Source: Bacteroidales bacterium (lineage in GTDB: Bacteria > Bacteroidota > Bacteroidia > Bacteroidales > UBA10428). Taken from it: a DNA stretch of 43,606 nucleotides. The notes beneath the pieces are model-generated. The model made no database searches, had not been told where the DNA came from, and saw only the letters and a program-made list of their open reading frames with translations. Both the position numbers and the translations under genes were made by a program. The stretch is from assembly GCA_016938235.1 (NCBI GenBank), contig JAFGVA010000017.1, forward strand, positions 1 to 43,606, given 5' to 3'. The stretch's first letter is position 1; the number at the start of each line of letters is the position of its first letter. Of this stretch, positions 17,396 through 26,429 are shown in pieces.

Positions 17396-18655
17396 TCACC
17401 CGCAACCTGCTGCATTGCCCGAACAGCTTTGACCACATTTGAATGCGTCGGCTTTTTTAATAGTCCTGAGTACTTTCCCTTTATAAACAACATCCAGTCC
17501 GTTATCAATTAAGCCTGTCATTTGTATTACCCTTATTCCCGAAGATTCAAGTACTCTTACAGGACTTGGTCCGGCACCGCCTGTCAGTAATGCGCGACAG
17601 TCATTTAATATGCTGCTGAGAGCCAGCCATCTTCTTTCACCATTACCTGCAACAGGAGTTTCTCTTTTTTCAACAAAACGGTATCCATTTGGAGTTTCAC
17701 GGTAAATAAACAATTCTTTTGATTCTCCCAGGTGTTGATTAACCAACATGCCTTCGAAACTTGCTACAGCAACATAGGGTCTTTCTTTAACCGGAACAGT
17801 TGGTTTACTGGAATACTCGCGAAGCATATCCATTGCACCTTTATAGTCTTGTCCCAGCAGGCCTGCCGCATCGGCTCTGCAACGGGCGCAATGAGTCATG
17901 GGTTTAATGTGTTTCAGTATTTTTGCCCTGATAGCCTGCATTTCATTATGTGTTGGTGCCAATACATTTTCGAAAGGTGTATTTTTATTAGGGTAAAGTG
18001 GAATGCAATTCATTACATCGGCGCCTAACTCAGCTGTTTTGGCCGCAAGCTCTTCAATGCAATGGTCATTAACACCCGGTACAACTATGGTATTAATTTT
18101 AACAATCATACCTTTCGCCTTAAGCAGGGGAATACAGGCAAGCTGCCTCTTGATTATCTCTTCTCCGGCCATATTCCCCCGTAAGACTCTTTTATCAGCC
18201 CTAATCCAATGATATATTTTTCCCAGAACTTCAGGGTCTAACGAATTAATAGTGATGGTGACATGCGAAACGCCGTATTCTGCCAACTGATCGATGTATG
18301 GCATAAGGTTTACCCCGTTAGTCGACAGGCAGGAAAGCATTTCGGGAAACTCTTCGTTAACAAGTCTTAAAGTCTCCATGGTTTCCTCAGGATTTGCAAA
18401 GGGGTCACCGGGGCCTGCAATACCTACTACCGAGAGGTTCGGAAGCTTGGTTTTCAGGTCTTTTAAATAGGCAATTGCCTGTTTAGGAGTGAGCACTGAG
18501 CTGGTTACTCCCGGGCGACTTTCGTTTACACAGTCGTATTTACGGTCGCAATAATTACATTGAATATTACATTTTGGTGCTATTGGTAAATGTACCCTTC
18601 CGTGTTCGCTTTTTGCTTCCTTGTTAAAACAAGGGTGTTTGCTTAAATCTTTCAT
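17396..18655 (-). CDS. nifB: FeMo-cofactor core synthase NifB (radical SAM)
   Basis: A 419-residue radical SAM enzyme that fuses two [4Fe-4S] units and inserts carbide to make NifB-co, the core of FeMo-co. The SAM cluster motif CNIQCNYC (Cys29, Cys33, Cys36) is near the N-terminus. GIAGPGDPFANPEET and STNGVNLMPY follow as expected. From about residue 295 a NifX-like cofactor-binding domain begins (YVAVASFEGMLVNQHLGE). This two-domain form is common in bacteria. The C-terminus ends in a Cys/Gly-rich tail (CGQSCSGNAAGCG) that may bind a cluster. It lies 20 bp downstream of nifN. Confidence 0.97.
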   Translation of the reverse strand: MKDLSKHPCFNKEAKSEHGRVHLPIAPKCNIQCNYCDRKYDCVNESRPGVTSSVLTPKQAIAYLKDLKTKLPNLSVVGIAGPGDPFANPEETMETLRLVNEEFPEMLSCLSTNGVNLMPYIDQLAEYGVSHVTITINSLDPEVLGKIYHWIRADKRVLRGNMAGEEIIKRQLACIPLLKAKGMIVKINTIVVPGVNDHCIEELAAKTAELGADVMNCIPLYPNKNTPFENVLAPTHNEMQAIRAKILKHIKPMTHCARCRADAAGLLGQDYKGAMDMLREYSSKPTVPVKERPYVAVASFEGMLVNQHLGESKELFIYRETPNGYRFVEKRETPVAGNGERRWLALSSILNDCRALLTGGAGPSPVRVLESSGIRVIQMTGLIDNGLDVVYKGKVLRTIKKADAFKCGQSCSGNAAGCG

Positions 18656-18675
18656 AATTCAACTATTTTGACCGT

Positions 18676-20082
18676 TTACAAATACTTATATCCAACAGCA
18701 GAATTTTCCTGCTTATATTCCATGAGGGCGTTTGCTATTCTGTCGAACAGCTCTTGTGTGCCCCTGTATGAAAGGTGATGTATTCTTTGTGCGCCAAACC
18801 TGTCATGTACGGGAAAACCTACCCTTACCAGAGGTATTTTAAGTTCTCGGGCTATATAATATCCTTTACTGTTACCAATCATGATATTTGCGCCAAGATC
18901 TTTTGCTATATCAGCAAGGTCTTCGAAATCCATGTCATCACCGATTGTCATGGGCTCCTGTCCATTCTGATTACTATTGGCAAGAATTGGTTTTATTTTA
19001 CCGCTATTTCCACCGGTTACTGCAAGAACAACATCTATACCTGTTTCAGCCAGAAATTTTGACAATCCGATAACAAGATCTTCTTCACCGTAAATAATGG
19101 CTTTCTTTCCAAACATTATCTTATGTCCATCAACATAGGCATCTATTAACCTTCCTCTTTCTTTTTCGTATTTCCCGGGCATTGGATTTCCCGAGAGTTT
19201 TTCAAGAATGTCGAAGAATTTATCGGTTTCTTTTATACCGATGGGCAGCCCGGTTTGATGGTTAATAACATTAAATTTCGATTCAAGATATTCACCGGCA
19301 GTCTGAACTTCCTGTGATTTATTTTTGATACGCCCTGCTTTGTATCCTTTGTTAAAAACATAACCGAGTTCTACTGAAGCGTAGGCATTTGCAGATTCAA
19401 TTACTTCTGATACGGGTGTGCCTCCATCGGGAATTCTTTTATATTCACTCCAGTTAGGATTGTCAACGGATTCGCTATAATCCGGTATCATGCTGAAATT
19501 AAGGGAAAAATCGGCCATAATTTCTTTCAGGTGTCTTAAATCAGCCGGTGATACAAAACCTGAGAATAAATTGATACGATCAACAGGTTCAGTTTTTTTA
19601 GCAAGACCTGCTACCAGACTTTTAACTGTTTCATGAAAGCCGTCTGCATGGGTTCCCTGGTAGCTGGGAGTGCTTGAATGCACTATTTCTGGTAAGTCTT
19701 CTGATGCATGCTTTGCTTTATAATCGGAGATTATCATGTTTAAATCTTCACCAATTGTTTCGCTCAGGCAGGTTGTACATATCCCTATTATTTCAGGCTT
19801 GTACTGTTCAATGATGTTGCTGATGGCTATATTCAGGTTTTTTTGACCACCAAATACAGCAGCTTCTTCACTGAAACTTGACGAAGCAATATCGAAAGGT
19901 TCACGGTAGTGACTTATCAGGTATCTGCGGATGTATGTTGCACAACCCTGAGAGCCGTGAATAATTGGCACGCATGCCTTGATCCCCTTGTATGCCAGTG
20001 AAGCACCAAGCGGAGAACACAGTTTACAAGCATTTCTTGTTGCTGTGTATTCACTTTTCTTATGTTCAATGTTCCTAAGCAT
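18676..20082 (-). CDS. nifN: Nitrogenase cofactor scaffold subunit NifN
   Basis: A 468-residue NifK-like protein that pairs with NifE in the NifEN scaffold, where NifB-co matures to FeMo-co. It shows NACKLCSPLGASLAYKGI and IHGSQGCATYIRRYLISHYREP at the N-terminus and STCLSETIGEDLN further on, parallel to NifK. Its position after nifE and before nifB and its divergence from the adjacent true NifK support NifN. Full length. The gap to nifE holds a 44-nt imperfect palindrome. Confidence 0.95.
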   Translation of the reverse strand: MLRNIEHKKSEYTATRNACKLCSPLGASLAYKGIKACVPIIHGSQGCATYIRRYLISHYREPFDIASSSFSEEAAVFGGQKNLNIAISNIIEQYKPEIIGICTTCLSETIGEDLNMIISDYKAKHASEDLPEIVHSSTPSYQGTHADGFHETVKSLVAGLAKKTEPVDRINLFSGFVSPADLRHLKEIMADFSLNFSMIPDYSESVDNPNWSEYKRIPDGGTPVSEVIESANAYASVELGYVFNKGYKAGRIKNKSQEVQTAGEYLESKFNVINHQTGLPIGIKETDKFFDILEKLSGNPMPGKYEKERGRLIDAYVDGHKIMFGKKAIIYGEEDLVIGLSKFLAETGIDVVLAVTGGNSGKIKPILANSNQNGQEPMTIGDDMDFEDLADIAKDLGANIMIGNSKGYYIARELKIPLVRVGFPVHDRFGAQRIHHLSYRGTQELFDRIANALMEYKQENSAVGYKYL

Positions 20083-20103
20083 AATTGTTAACTTTTAAGT
20101 TTA

Positions 20104-20147
20104 ACTCCACCTTTCCTCTTTGAAATTCTCAAAGAGGTCAGGGGAGT
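20104..20147 (-). promoter_or_regulatory. Strong imperfect palindrome between nifE and nifN
   Basis: A 9-bp perfect stem (CCTCTTTGA with TCAAAGAGG) closes a 5-nt loop at 20115-20137. It extends outward through CCT/AGG and ACTCC/GGAGT pairs with a short internal loop. It lies in the 85-bp nifE-nifN gap with no T tract. It may stabilise or process the nif mRNA, or be a copy of a genomic palindromic repeat. Confidence 0.6.
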
Positions 20148-20167
20148 CTGCACAGGGGGATTGATGA

Positions 20168-21514
20168 TTATTTCTGTTTCTTTCTGCTGGTAAATTCCCA
20201 TACCGGGCTGTTTACAGAGGCATATACTTCTTTGGCAAAGTTTATCATACCTTCGTATCCGGCCAGGGCTTCTTTACGCTCGTGATTATGATCGCAGAAG
20301 CCTATACCGATTTTAAAGGCTATGGGGCGTTCTTTAACGCCACCAATAAATAAATCGGCACCTGTTTGATTAACAAAATCTGATAATTCGTTTGGATTTG
20401 AATCGTCGAGAATGATTGTTCCTTCGTTGCATAAATCGGCCAGAAGTTTATAGTCTTCTTTATTGCCGGTTTGTGAACCAACAATCACTGTTTCAATGCC
20501 TAAAAGTCTTAATGCTTTTACCAGGGAGATAGCTTTAAAGGCTCCACCAACATAAATTGCTGCTTTTTTACCTTCTAAACCTTTACGGTATTCTTCAAGT
20601 GCCGGCAAAAGAAGACTGATTTCGTCTTTTACCAGTTCGGTGCTTTTGCGCAGCATTTCCTCATCTTTAAAGAAATTAGCAACCTCATAAAGAGCGTCTG
20701 ACATATCCTCGATTCCAAAGTATGAAACCTTCATGAACGGAATGTCATATTTCTCCTTCATGGTTTTAGCAAGGTGCATCATTGAGCCTGAACATTGTAC
20801 TACATTGAGCGATGCCTTATGGGCATTGCAAATATCGTTTACCCTTCCATCCCCCGTGATGGTTGCGTTAATCTCAACGCCAATTTTTTCGTAGTATTCT
20901 TTAAGCATCCAAAGCTCACCTGCCAGGTTAAAATCGCCTAAAATATTAATCGATTTTTTCGATACTTCTTTGTTGTTTCTTGTGCCGACCAACTTTGCCA
21001 AAGCATCGCAGGCAATTTTATAGCCATCTTTTTTTGAACCCTGAAATCCTTCTGACTGAACAGGTAAAACAGGAATTCCCTTTTCTTTTTCGACTTTTTT
21101 GCAGATTGCCTCAACATCATCACCTATCAATCCAACAATGCAGGTGCTGTATACAAAGGCAGCTTCCGGTTTAAGTTTATCAATCAATTCTACCATTGAC
21201 TGGTATAATTGCTGTTCTCCTCCAAATACAATGTGTTTTTCTCTCAAATCGGTTGTGAAGCTGTTTCTGTGAAGTTCCCTGTCAGATGAAAGAGAACCTC
21301 TGATATCCCAGGTATAGGCAGCACAGCCAACCGGACCGTGGATAAGGTGCAGCGCGTCTGTTACCGGATAAAGAACAACCCTTGAACCGCAGAAGACACA
21401 GGCTCTTTGACTTACTGACCCTGCAAGACTTTCTTTTGCACAATCGATATCAGTGCTTGCACCTAACTTTTTTGTAAGTACCTGATTTTTTCTGTCTGTA
21501 AGTATCGAACCCAT
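20168..21514 (-). CDS. nifE: Nitrogenase cofactor scaffold subunit NifE
   Basis: A 448-residue NifD-like subunit of the NifEN scaffold complex for FeMo-co maturation. Conserved cluster-region motifs are RACVFCGSRVVLYPV, LIHGPVGCAAYTWDIRG and STCIVGLIGDDVE. SEGFQGSKKDGYKIACDAL follows the NifE pattern in place of the NifD GVSQSxGHH sequence that lines the active site of nitrogenase, so it is a scaffold and not a catalytic subunit. It lies 80 bp downstream of nifK. Confidence 0.96.
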   Translation of the reverse strand: MGSILTDRKNQVLTKKLGASTDIDCAKESLAGSVSQRACVFCGSRVVLYPVTDALHLIHGPVGCAAYTWDIRGSLSSDRELHRNSFTTDLREKHIVFGGEQQLYQSMVELIDKLKPEAAFVYSTCIVGLIGDDVEAICKKVEKEKGIPVLPVQSEGFQGSKKDGYKIACDALAKLVGTRNNKEVSKKSINILGDFNLAGELWMLKEYYEKIGVEINATITGDGRVNDICNAHKASLNVVQCSGSMMHLAKTMKEKYDIPFMKVSYFGIEDMSDALYEVANFFKDEEMLRKSTELVKDEISLLLPALEEYRKGLEGKKAAIYVGGAFKAISLVKALRLLGIETVIVGSQTGNKEDYKLLADLCNEGTIILDDSNPNELSDFVNQTGADLFIGGVKERPIAFKIGIGFCDHNHERKEALAGYEGMINFAKEVYASVNSPVWEFTSRKKQK

Positions 21515-21594
21515 GTCTTTTCGGTTTAAAATTGAGAGAATATATTATTAGTTCCCGATAATACCGGTTGTCAGTGCATTGAAAATAATTACCA

Positions 21595-22977
21595 TTACAT
21601 AACTAGTTCGAAGCTTGTTTCAGGAGATTCAGCGTCTTGTTTATCCATGAATAAACCAAGGATTTTTTCGAGTATTCTGAGGCCACCCATATATCCAACT
21701 GTGGGGAAATAACTGTGGCCAATCCTGTCGAGAATCGGGAAGCCCATTCTCAGGAATGGAATGTTTTCGTCTCTTGATATGTATTTTCCATAAGTATTTC
21801 CAATTAATAAGTCTACAGGCTCATTTTTTATCCACTGATGCATCATAAACATATCAGCACCTTCGCCGGCTTTATATTTTGCTTCCGGAACCTTTTCAGA
21901 AAGAATTTCTTTCATTTTTTGTTCGAAAAGTTTACCAGGGGTACCAGTAACAATGTAAACCGGTTTCATATCCAAATCAACAAGGAACTCAACGAGTGGA
22001 ATAAGCTGATCGGGATCGCCCCAGAGTGCCACACGCTTTCCGTATAAGTACTGGTGCATATCTGCAATAACATCTACCAGCTTACCTCTTTCATTTGTTA
22101 TTGAATCAGGGATGCTGATTTCAGCTGCTTTTGCTACTGCCTGAATAAATCTGTCGGTAGCCTGAAGGCCTATTGGGACATCTGTTAATGCGAAAGGAAC
22201 TTTACATTTGTTTTCAAGAGCAATAGCAGCCTCTTTGGTTGCCCAGGTACCAATACCTATACTTTTCTTACTATTACCGGATGCAATTAATTCTGAGATT
22301 GTTGTTCCTCCCTTAGGATACATTTTATAGTCACCATCAAGGGATGTCTCAACTACATCAGAGGTATCAGGAAACATAATTGTTTTTGCACCCATCATTT
22401 TGGCCAGTCTTTTCATTTCCTTCATGTCAGAAGGTTCAACCCAACCAGAAATAAGGTTTATAAAATCGGTTTTCTTTTCAGTTGCTTCGGGGAAATACCT
22501 TATTATACCTTTAAGCATATTGGCATAACCCGTAACGTGAGAACCTACATAACTAGGAGTATTTGCATAGATAACATGCTTTCCTAAGGGAATTTTACCG
22601 TCATCAGATGCTTTCTGAATAATCTGGTTTAAGTCGTCGCCAATAGTTTCAGATAAACATGTACTGTGTATAGCAATAATCTCTGGTTCGTAAATTTCGA
22701 AAATATTGGTTATGGCCTGTAGTAAGTTTGCCTGTCCACCGAATACAGAAGCACCTTCTGTAAACGAACTTGTAGCAGCCATAATAGGTTCTTTATAATG
22801 TCTGGTTAATGTGCTTCGGTGATAGGAACAGCATCCTTGAGAACCGTGACTGTGTGGCAAGCATCCGTGAATTCCAAGAGCTGCATACATAGCTCCAATT
22901 GGCTGACAGGTTTTAGCCGGGTTGATAGTAAGAGCTTTTCTTTCTATCGAATCTTTTGGTGTATGTCGGAGTAACAT
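21595..22977 (-). CDS. nifK: Nitrogenase MoFe protein beta subunit
   Basis: A 460-residue beta subunit of dinitrogenase. It shares the P-cluster with NifD. The P-cluster cysteines are in AKTCQPIGAMYA (Cys24), HGSQGCCSYHRS (Cys49) and STCLSETIGDD (Cys107). The N-terminus is short compared with Azotobacter NifK (over 500 residues), the form seen in strict anaerobes. It follows nifD after a 118-bp gap containing two hairpins, and heads the assembly genes nifE, nifN and nifB. Confidence 0.97.
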   Translation of the reverse strand: MLLRHTPKDSIERKALTINPAKTCQPIGAMYAALGIHGCLPHSHGSQGCCSYHRSTLTRHYKEPIMAATSSFTEGASVFGGQANLLQAITNIFEIYEPEIIAIHSTCLSETIGDDLNQIIQKASDDGKIPLGKHVIYANTPSYVGSHVTGYANMLKGIIRYFPEATEKKTDFINLISGWVEPSDMKEMKRLAKMMGAKTIMFPDTSDVVETSLDGDYKMYPKGGTTISELIASGNSKKSIGIGTWATKEAAIALENKCKVPFALTDVPIGLQATDRFIQAVAKAAEISIPDSITNERGKLVDVIADMHQYLYGKRVALWGDPDQLIPLVEFLVDLDMKPVYIVTGTPGKLFEQKMKEILSEKVPEAKYKAGEGADMFMMHQWIKNEPVDLLIGNTYGKYISRDENIPFLRMGFPILDRIGHSYFPTVGYMGGLRILEKILGLFMDKQDAESPETSFELVM

Positions 22978-23021
22978 AGTCTTAAATTTTAATTGTTAAA
23001 AAATATACCTCTTTAATTTAG

Positions 23022-23055
23022 CAGGGTTGTCCCGGAGCATTCCCCGGGAATCCTG
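23022..23055 (-). promoter_or_regulatory. Second hairpin in the nifD-nifK gap
   Basis: Arms CAGG...TCCCGG and CCGGGA...CCTG form a GC-rich stem (6 bp plus an outer 4 bp) with an 8-nt loop in an otherwise AT-rich gap. It sits 45 bases upstream of the nifK start. There is no T tract, so a processing, stability or attenuation role is more likely than full termination. Confidence 0.55.
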
Positions 23056-23069
23056 CTTCTCAGGGGTTG

Positions 23070-23091
23070 ATTTCCCGGTTTCCCGGGAAAT
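23070..23091 (-). promoter_or_regulatory. First hairpin in the nifD-nifK gap, GAAA tetraloop
   Basis: A perfect 9-bp stem with arms ATTTCCCGG and CCGGGAAAT closes a GAAA loop in the transcript, a GNRA-type tetraloop that is very stable. It starts only 4 bases after the nifD stop. The position suggests 3'-end protection of the nifHDI message or a brake on nifK expression. Confidence 0.6.
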
Positions 23092-23095
23092 ATTA

Positions 23096-24736
23096 TTAAT
23101 ATGGTGCGTCAGCAAATTTTCCTACCAGCACCGGTTCGTTTTTCCATGGAGCTTTTAGCTTAGACCAGATAGTCGCACTAACCATCCTTGAAATTTCATT
23201 ATAGAAGTTTATAGCTCCTTTAAATCCAGCGTATGGTCCGCCATAATCGTAGCTGTGAAGCTGTTTCAACGGCACTCCGTATTTCTGAATAACATATTTT
23301 TCTTTTATACCTGCACAGAAAATAGCGGGCTTATAGAATTCAATGATTTTTTCTGCTTCCCAATGCGAGATATCATCGATTACTAAGGCGTTTTTCTTCA
23401 TCTCAGGCATCATGCCATCGTAATCTGAGAAAGTATAACCTTTTTCCACTAATCCGGCTTTCTTATCTGCTAATTCCTGACGGTATTTTGCTTCATCTTT
23501 TTGAACATCAAGTTCCTCAATATTTCTGCTGTCGGCATCAACTTTTAAGTTTGGAAGTACATGCCTGCCTTCATAATCATCGCGGTGAGCAAATTCATAT
23601 CCTGCAGAAACAGTTTCCATGCCCATTTCAGTAAATAACTCCTGGTAGTGGTGAGCACGTGAACCACCCACAAACATCATGGCTAATTTGCCTTCAGTTT
23701 TTGGTTTTACTTCTTTCAATGCTTTTTCAACTTCGAGCATTTCGCGAGCGATAATCTCTTCAACTTTTGCTTTCATTTCTTCGTCTTCGAAATATTCAGC
23801 AATTTTTCGAAGAGACTTTGCTGTAGCTTCAGCACCAATAAAGTTTACCTTAAACCAGGGCACGCCGTATTTTATCTCCATCATCTCGGCAATGTAGTTG
23901 ATAGAACGGTGGCACATTACCATGTTCAGATCAACAGTATGGCTGTTTTCAAAGTCATGGATTGAAGAGTTCCCACTATATGTGGCAACCAGATTAATTC
24001 CTAATTCTTCGAAATACTTTTCAAGCACAAAGGCATCACCACCAATGTTGTATTCTCCAAGCAGGTTAACCCTGTATTTTCCATCGCGTATTGTATCGTC
24101 AAGGCCGACAACATTGCTGAATATTTTGTTGTTTGCTATATGGTGACCGGCTGACTGGCTTACACCTTTATAACCCTCGCAGCTAAAACCGAATACATTG
24201 ATTCCTAATTCGGCTTTCATTTCTTTGGCTACGGAATGAACATCATCGCCGATAAGACCAATAGGACATGTTGAGAAGATTGCAATTGCATGAGGATTGA
24301 AAATCTGATATGCCTCACGGATTGCCTGTGCAAGTTTTTTCTCACCACCAAACACGATGTTTGAATCCTGCATATCGGTTGAAAAACAATAGGGCATATA
24401 GTTTTCACCCTCTGGTCCCGGATCGGTTTGATTTCTTCGTGTTAACCATGAATAGAAGCCGCAGCCAATTGGACCGTGAGTAATATTAACAATGTCTCTT
24501 GTTGGGCCTAACACCACACCTTTACATCCTGCATAGCAGCAACCGCGTTGGGTAATAATTCCAGGAATTGTTCTAACGTTTGCCTGAACTTCAGATTTTT
24601 CTTCAGGATCGTTAATAACGATTGATTTGCTTCTTTTCTTAGCTACCTTATTGGGGTATTTCGCCAATATTTCCTCTATAATCTCGGTAGGATCAGGTAA
24701 TACCGGAGAGCTTGTTTTAGTTGTTTTCTTAGCCAT
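23096..24736 (-). CDS. nifD: Nitrogenase MoFe protein alpha subunit
   Basis: A 546-residue alpha subunit of molybdenum dinitrogenase, carrying FeMo-co and half the P-cluster. Key residues are visible: P-cluster Cys66 (QRGCCYAG), Cys92 (GPIGCGFYSW) and Cys157 (STCPIGLIGDD). The FeMo-co ligands are Cys275 (NMVMCHRSINY) and His494 (QLHSYDYGGPY). The substrate-pocket Gln194 and His198 lie in GVSQSAGHHIANN. It is longer than Azotobacter NifD because of an inserted segment at roughly residues 385-450, typical of clostridial/anaerobe NifD. I chose the ATG at 24736, 10 bp after nifI2; a start 8 codons upstream would overlap nifI2. The NifEN context excludes Anf/Vnf. Confidence 0.97.
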   Translation of the reverse strand: MAKKTTKTSSPVLPDPTEIIEEILAKYPNKVAKKRSKSIVINDPEEKSEVQANVRTIPGIITQRGCCYAGCKGVVLGPTRDIVNITHGPIGCGFYSWLTRRNQTDPGPEGENYMPYCFSTDMQDSNIVFGGEKKLAQAIREAYQIFNPHAIAIFSTCPIGLIGDDVHSVAKEMKAELGINVFGFSCEGYKGVSQSAGHHIANNKIFSNVVGLDDTIRDGKYRVNLLGEYNIGGDAFVLEKYFEELGINLVATYSGNSSIHDFENSHTVDLNMVMCHRSINYIAEMMEIKYGVPWFKVNFIGAEATAKSLRKIAEYFEDEEMKAKVEEIIAREMLEVEKALKEVKPKTEGKLAMMFVGGSRAHHYQELFTEMGMETVSAGYEFAHRDDYEGRHVLPNLKVDADSRNIEELDVQKDEAKYRQELADKKAGLVEKGYTFSDYDGMMPEMKKNALVIDDISHWEAEKIIEFYKPAIFCAGIKEKYVIQKYGVPLKQLHSYDYGGPYAGFKGAINFYNEISRMVSATIWSKLKAPWKNEPVLVGKFADAPY

Positions 24737-24746
24737 AATTCCAATT

Positions 24747-25124
24747 TTAGTCGAGAGCAATGTCTCCTGGTTCTGCTGTTCTGATACTTATTGCTTCTGT
24801 TGTTGGAAGCACGAATATTTTACCATCACCGGGTTTCCCCGTCTGATTGGCTTTTATTAGTGTACTAACTGCTTTTTTTACTTTACTGTCCGGGACAGTT
24901 ATTGAAAGCAATCTTTGAGGTCTTAGTCTGGGTTGTTCGCTTAATAATGCAAGTGCTTCGGGTTGATCGTTTTTAGCACCTTCCAAAACTTTCGCATCCC
25001 AATTCCCTTTTCCGCGGCCAAAAACCTTTCCGGTAGCAGTGAACGAGGGCAGACCTGCATCAGACATGGCCTGTTTTGTTTCGTTCATCTTGTCTATCCG
25101 TATCATCGCAAAAATGGTTTTCAT
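24747..25124 (-). CDS. nifI2: Nitrogen regulatory PII-like protein NifI2
   Basis: A 125-residue PII-family protein that, with NifI1, binds NifDK and switches nitrogenase off when 2-oxoglutarate is low (ammonium-sufficient), as shown for methanogens. It has the GlnB fold features MKTIFAMIRIDK at the start and a long T-loop around residues 36-72. KANQTGKPGDGKIFVLPTTEAISIRT closes the domain. The longer T-loop marks it as NifI2 and not NifI1. It lies between nifI1 (26 bp upstream) and nifD (10 bp downstream). Confidence 0.95.
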   Translation of the reverse strand: MKTIFAMIRIDKMNETKQAMSDAGLPSFTATGKVFGRGKGNWDAKVLEGAKNDQPEALALLSEQPRLRPQRLLSITVPDSKVKKAVSTLIKANQTGKPGDGKIFVLPTTEAISIRTAEPGDIALD

Positions 25125-25150
25125 TTTTTTTGTTTTATAAAGGTTTCTGA

Positions 25151-25477
25151 TTAAAGTTCTTTTGTACCGCGGCTAATGGTGTAAGCTTCTTCTACCGGGC
25201 AAACAAATATTTTACCATCTCCGAAGGCTCCTTTTTCGCCTGTTTTTGCTGTTTCAAGAATAGTTTTCAGAACAAAGTCTTTGTCTTCGTCTTTTACTAC
25301 CGTGATAAGAAGTTCTTTTGGAAGTTCATCGTAAGTAATATCACCTACTTTTAAGCCTCTTTGTTTACCGCGGCCTACTACGGGTATTTTGGTTATTGCA
25401 ACAAAACCTGATTCGAATAGTGCTTTCATTACAGCTGCTGATTTCTCAGGTCTTACAATTGCTCTTATCATTTGCAT
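25151..25477 (-). CDS. nifI1: Nitrogen regulatory PII-like protein NifI1
   Basis: A 108-residue PII-like protein that starts MQMIRAIVRPEKSAAVMKAL and has a short T-loop (GKQRGLKVGDITYDELPKELL). It ends with the conserved GDGKIFVCPVEEAYTISRG. It forms a complex with NifI2 for reversible, post-translational inhibition of dinitrogenase. The nifH-nifI1-nifI2-nifD order is the classic arrangement in anaerobic diazotrophs and methanogens. It follows nifH by 54 bp. Confidence 0.95.
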   Translation of the reverse strand: MQMIRAIVRPEKSAAVMKALFESGFVAITKIPVVGRGKQRGLKVGDITYDELPKELLITVVKDEDKDFVLKTILETAKTGEKGAFGDGKIFVCPVEEAYTISRGTKEL

Positions 25478-25531
25478 AGTTGTATCTTTTTAGAAGTGAG
25501 TACTTAGTTATGAGTATTTATCGTGTAGGTA

Positions 25532-26383
<852 letters not shown>

Positions 26384-26398
26384 TCAAAATTTATTGTC

Positions 26399-26429
26399 GT
26401 GCCAAACCGTTTTCCAAGAATGTGCCAAT
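26399..26429 (-). promoter_or_regulatory. Two sigma-54 -24-like elements upstream of nifH
   Basis: On the nifH strand, TTGGCAC occurs twice, at 26422-26428 and 26399-26405, 23 bp apart. Both match the -24 part of the sigma-54 consensus, and the second continues as TTGGCACG. The -12 halves are poor: the first is followed at the right spacing by TGGAA instead of TTGCA, and the second has no GC. With an NifA-type activator gene 1.7 kb away, sigma-54 control is likely, but the exact promoter is uncertain. I found no TGT-N10-ACA NifA site. Confidence 0.5.

Noticed and set aside
23096-24736. Possible alternative (Anf or Vnf) nitrogenase
   Set aside because: No anfG/vnfG delta subunit gene is present, and the locus has dedicated NifEN and NifV with a Mo-linked ModD.
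24737-24760. An nifD start 8 codons upstream of the chosen ATG
   Set aside because: It would overlap nifI2 and adds residues outside the usual NifD N-terminus.
25478-25531. A hairpin terminator after nifH, as seen in some diazotrophs
   Set aside because: Only weak direct repeats are visible in the 54-bp gap; no stem with a T tract.
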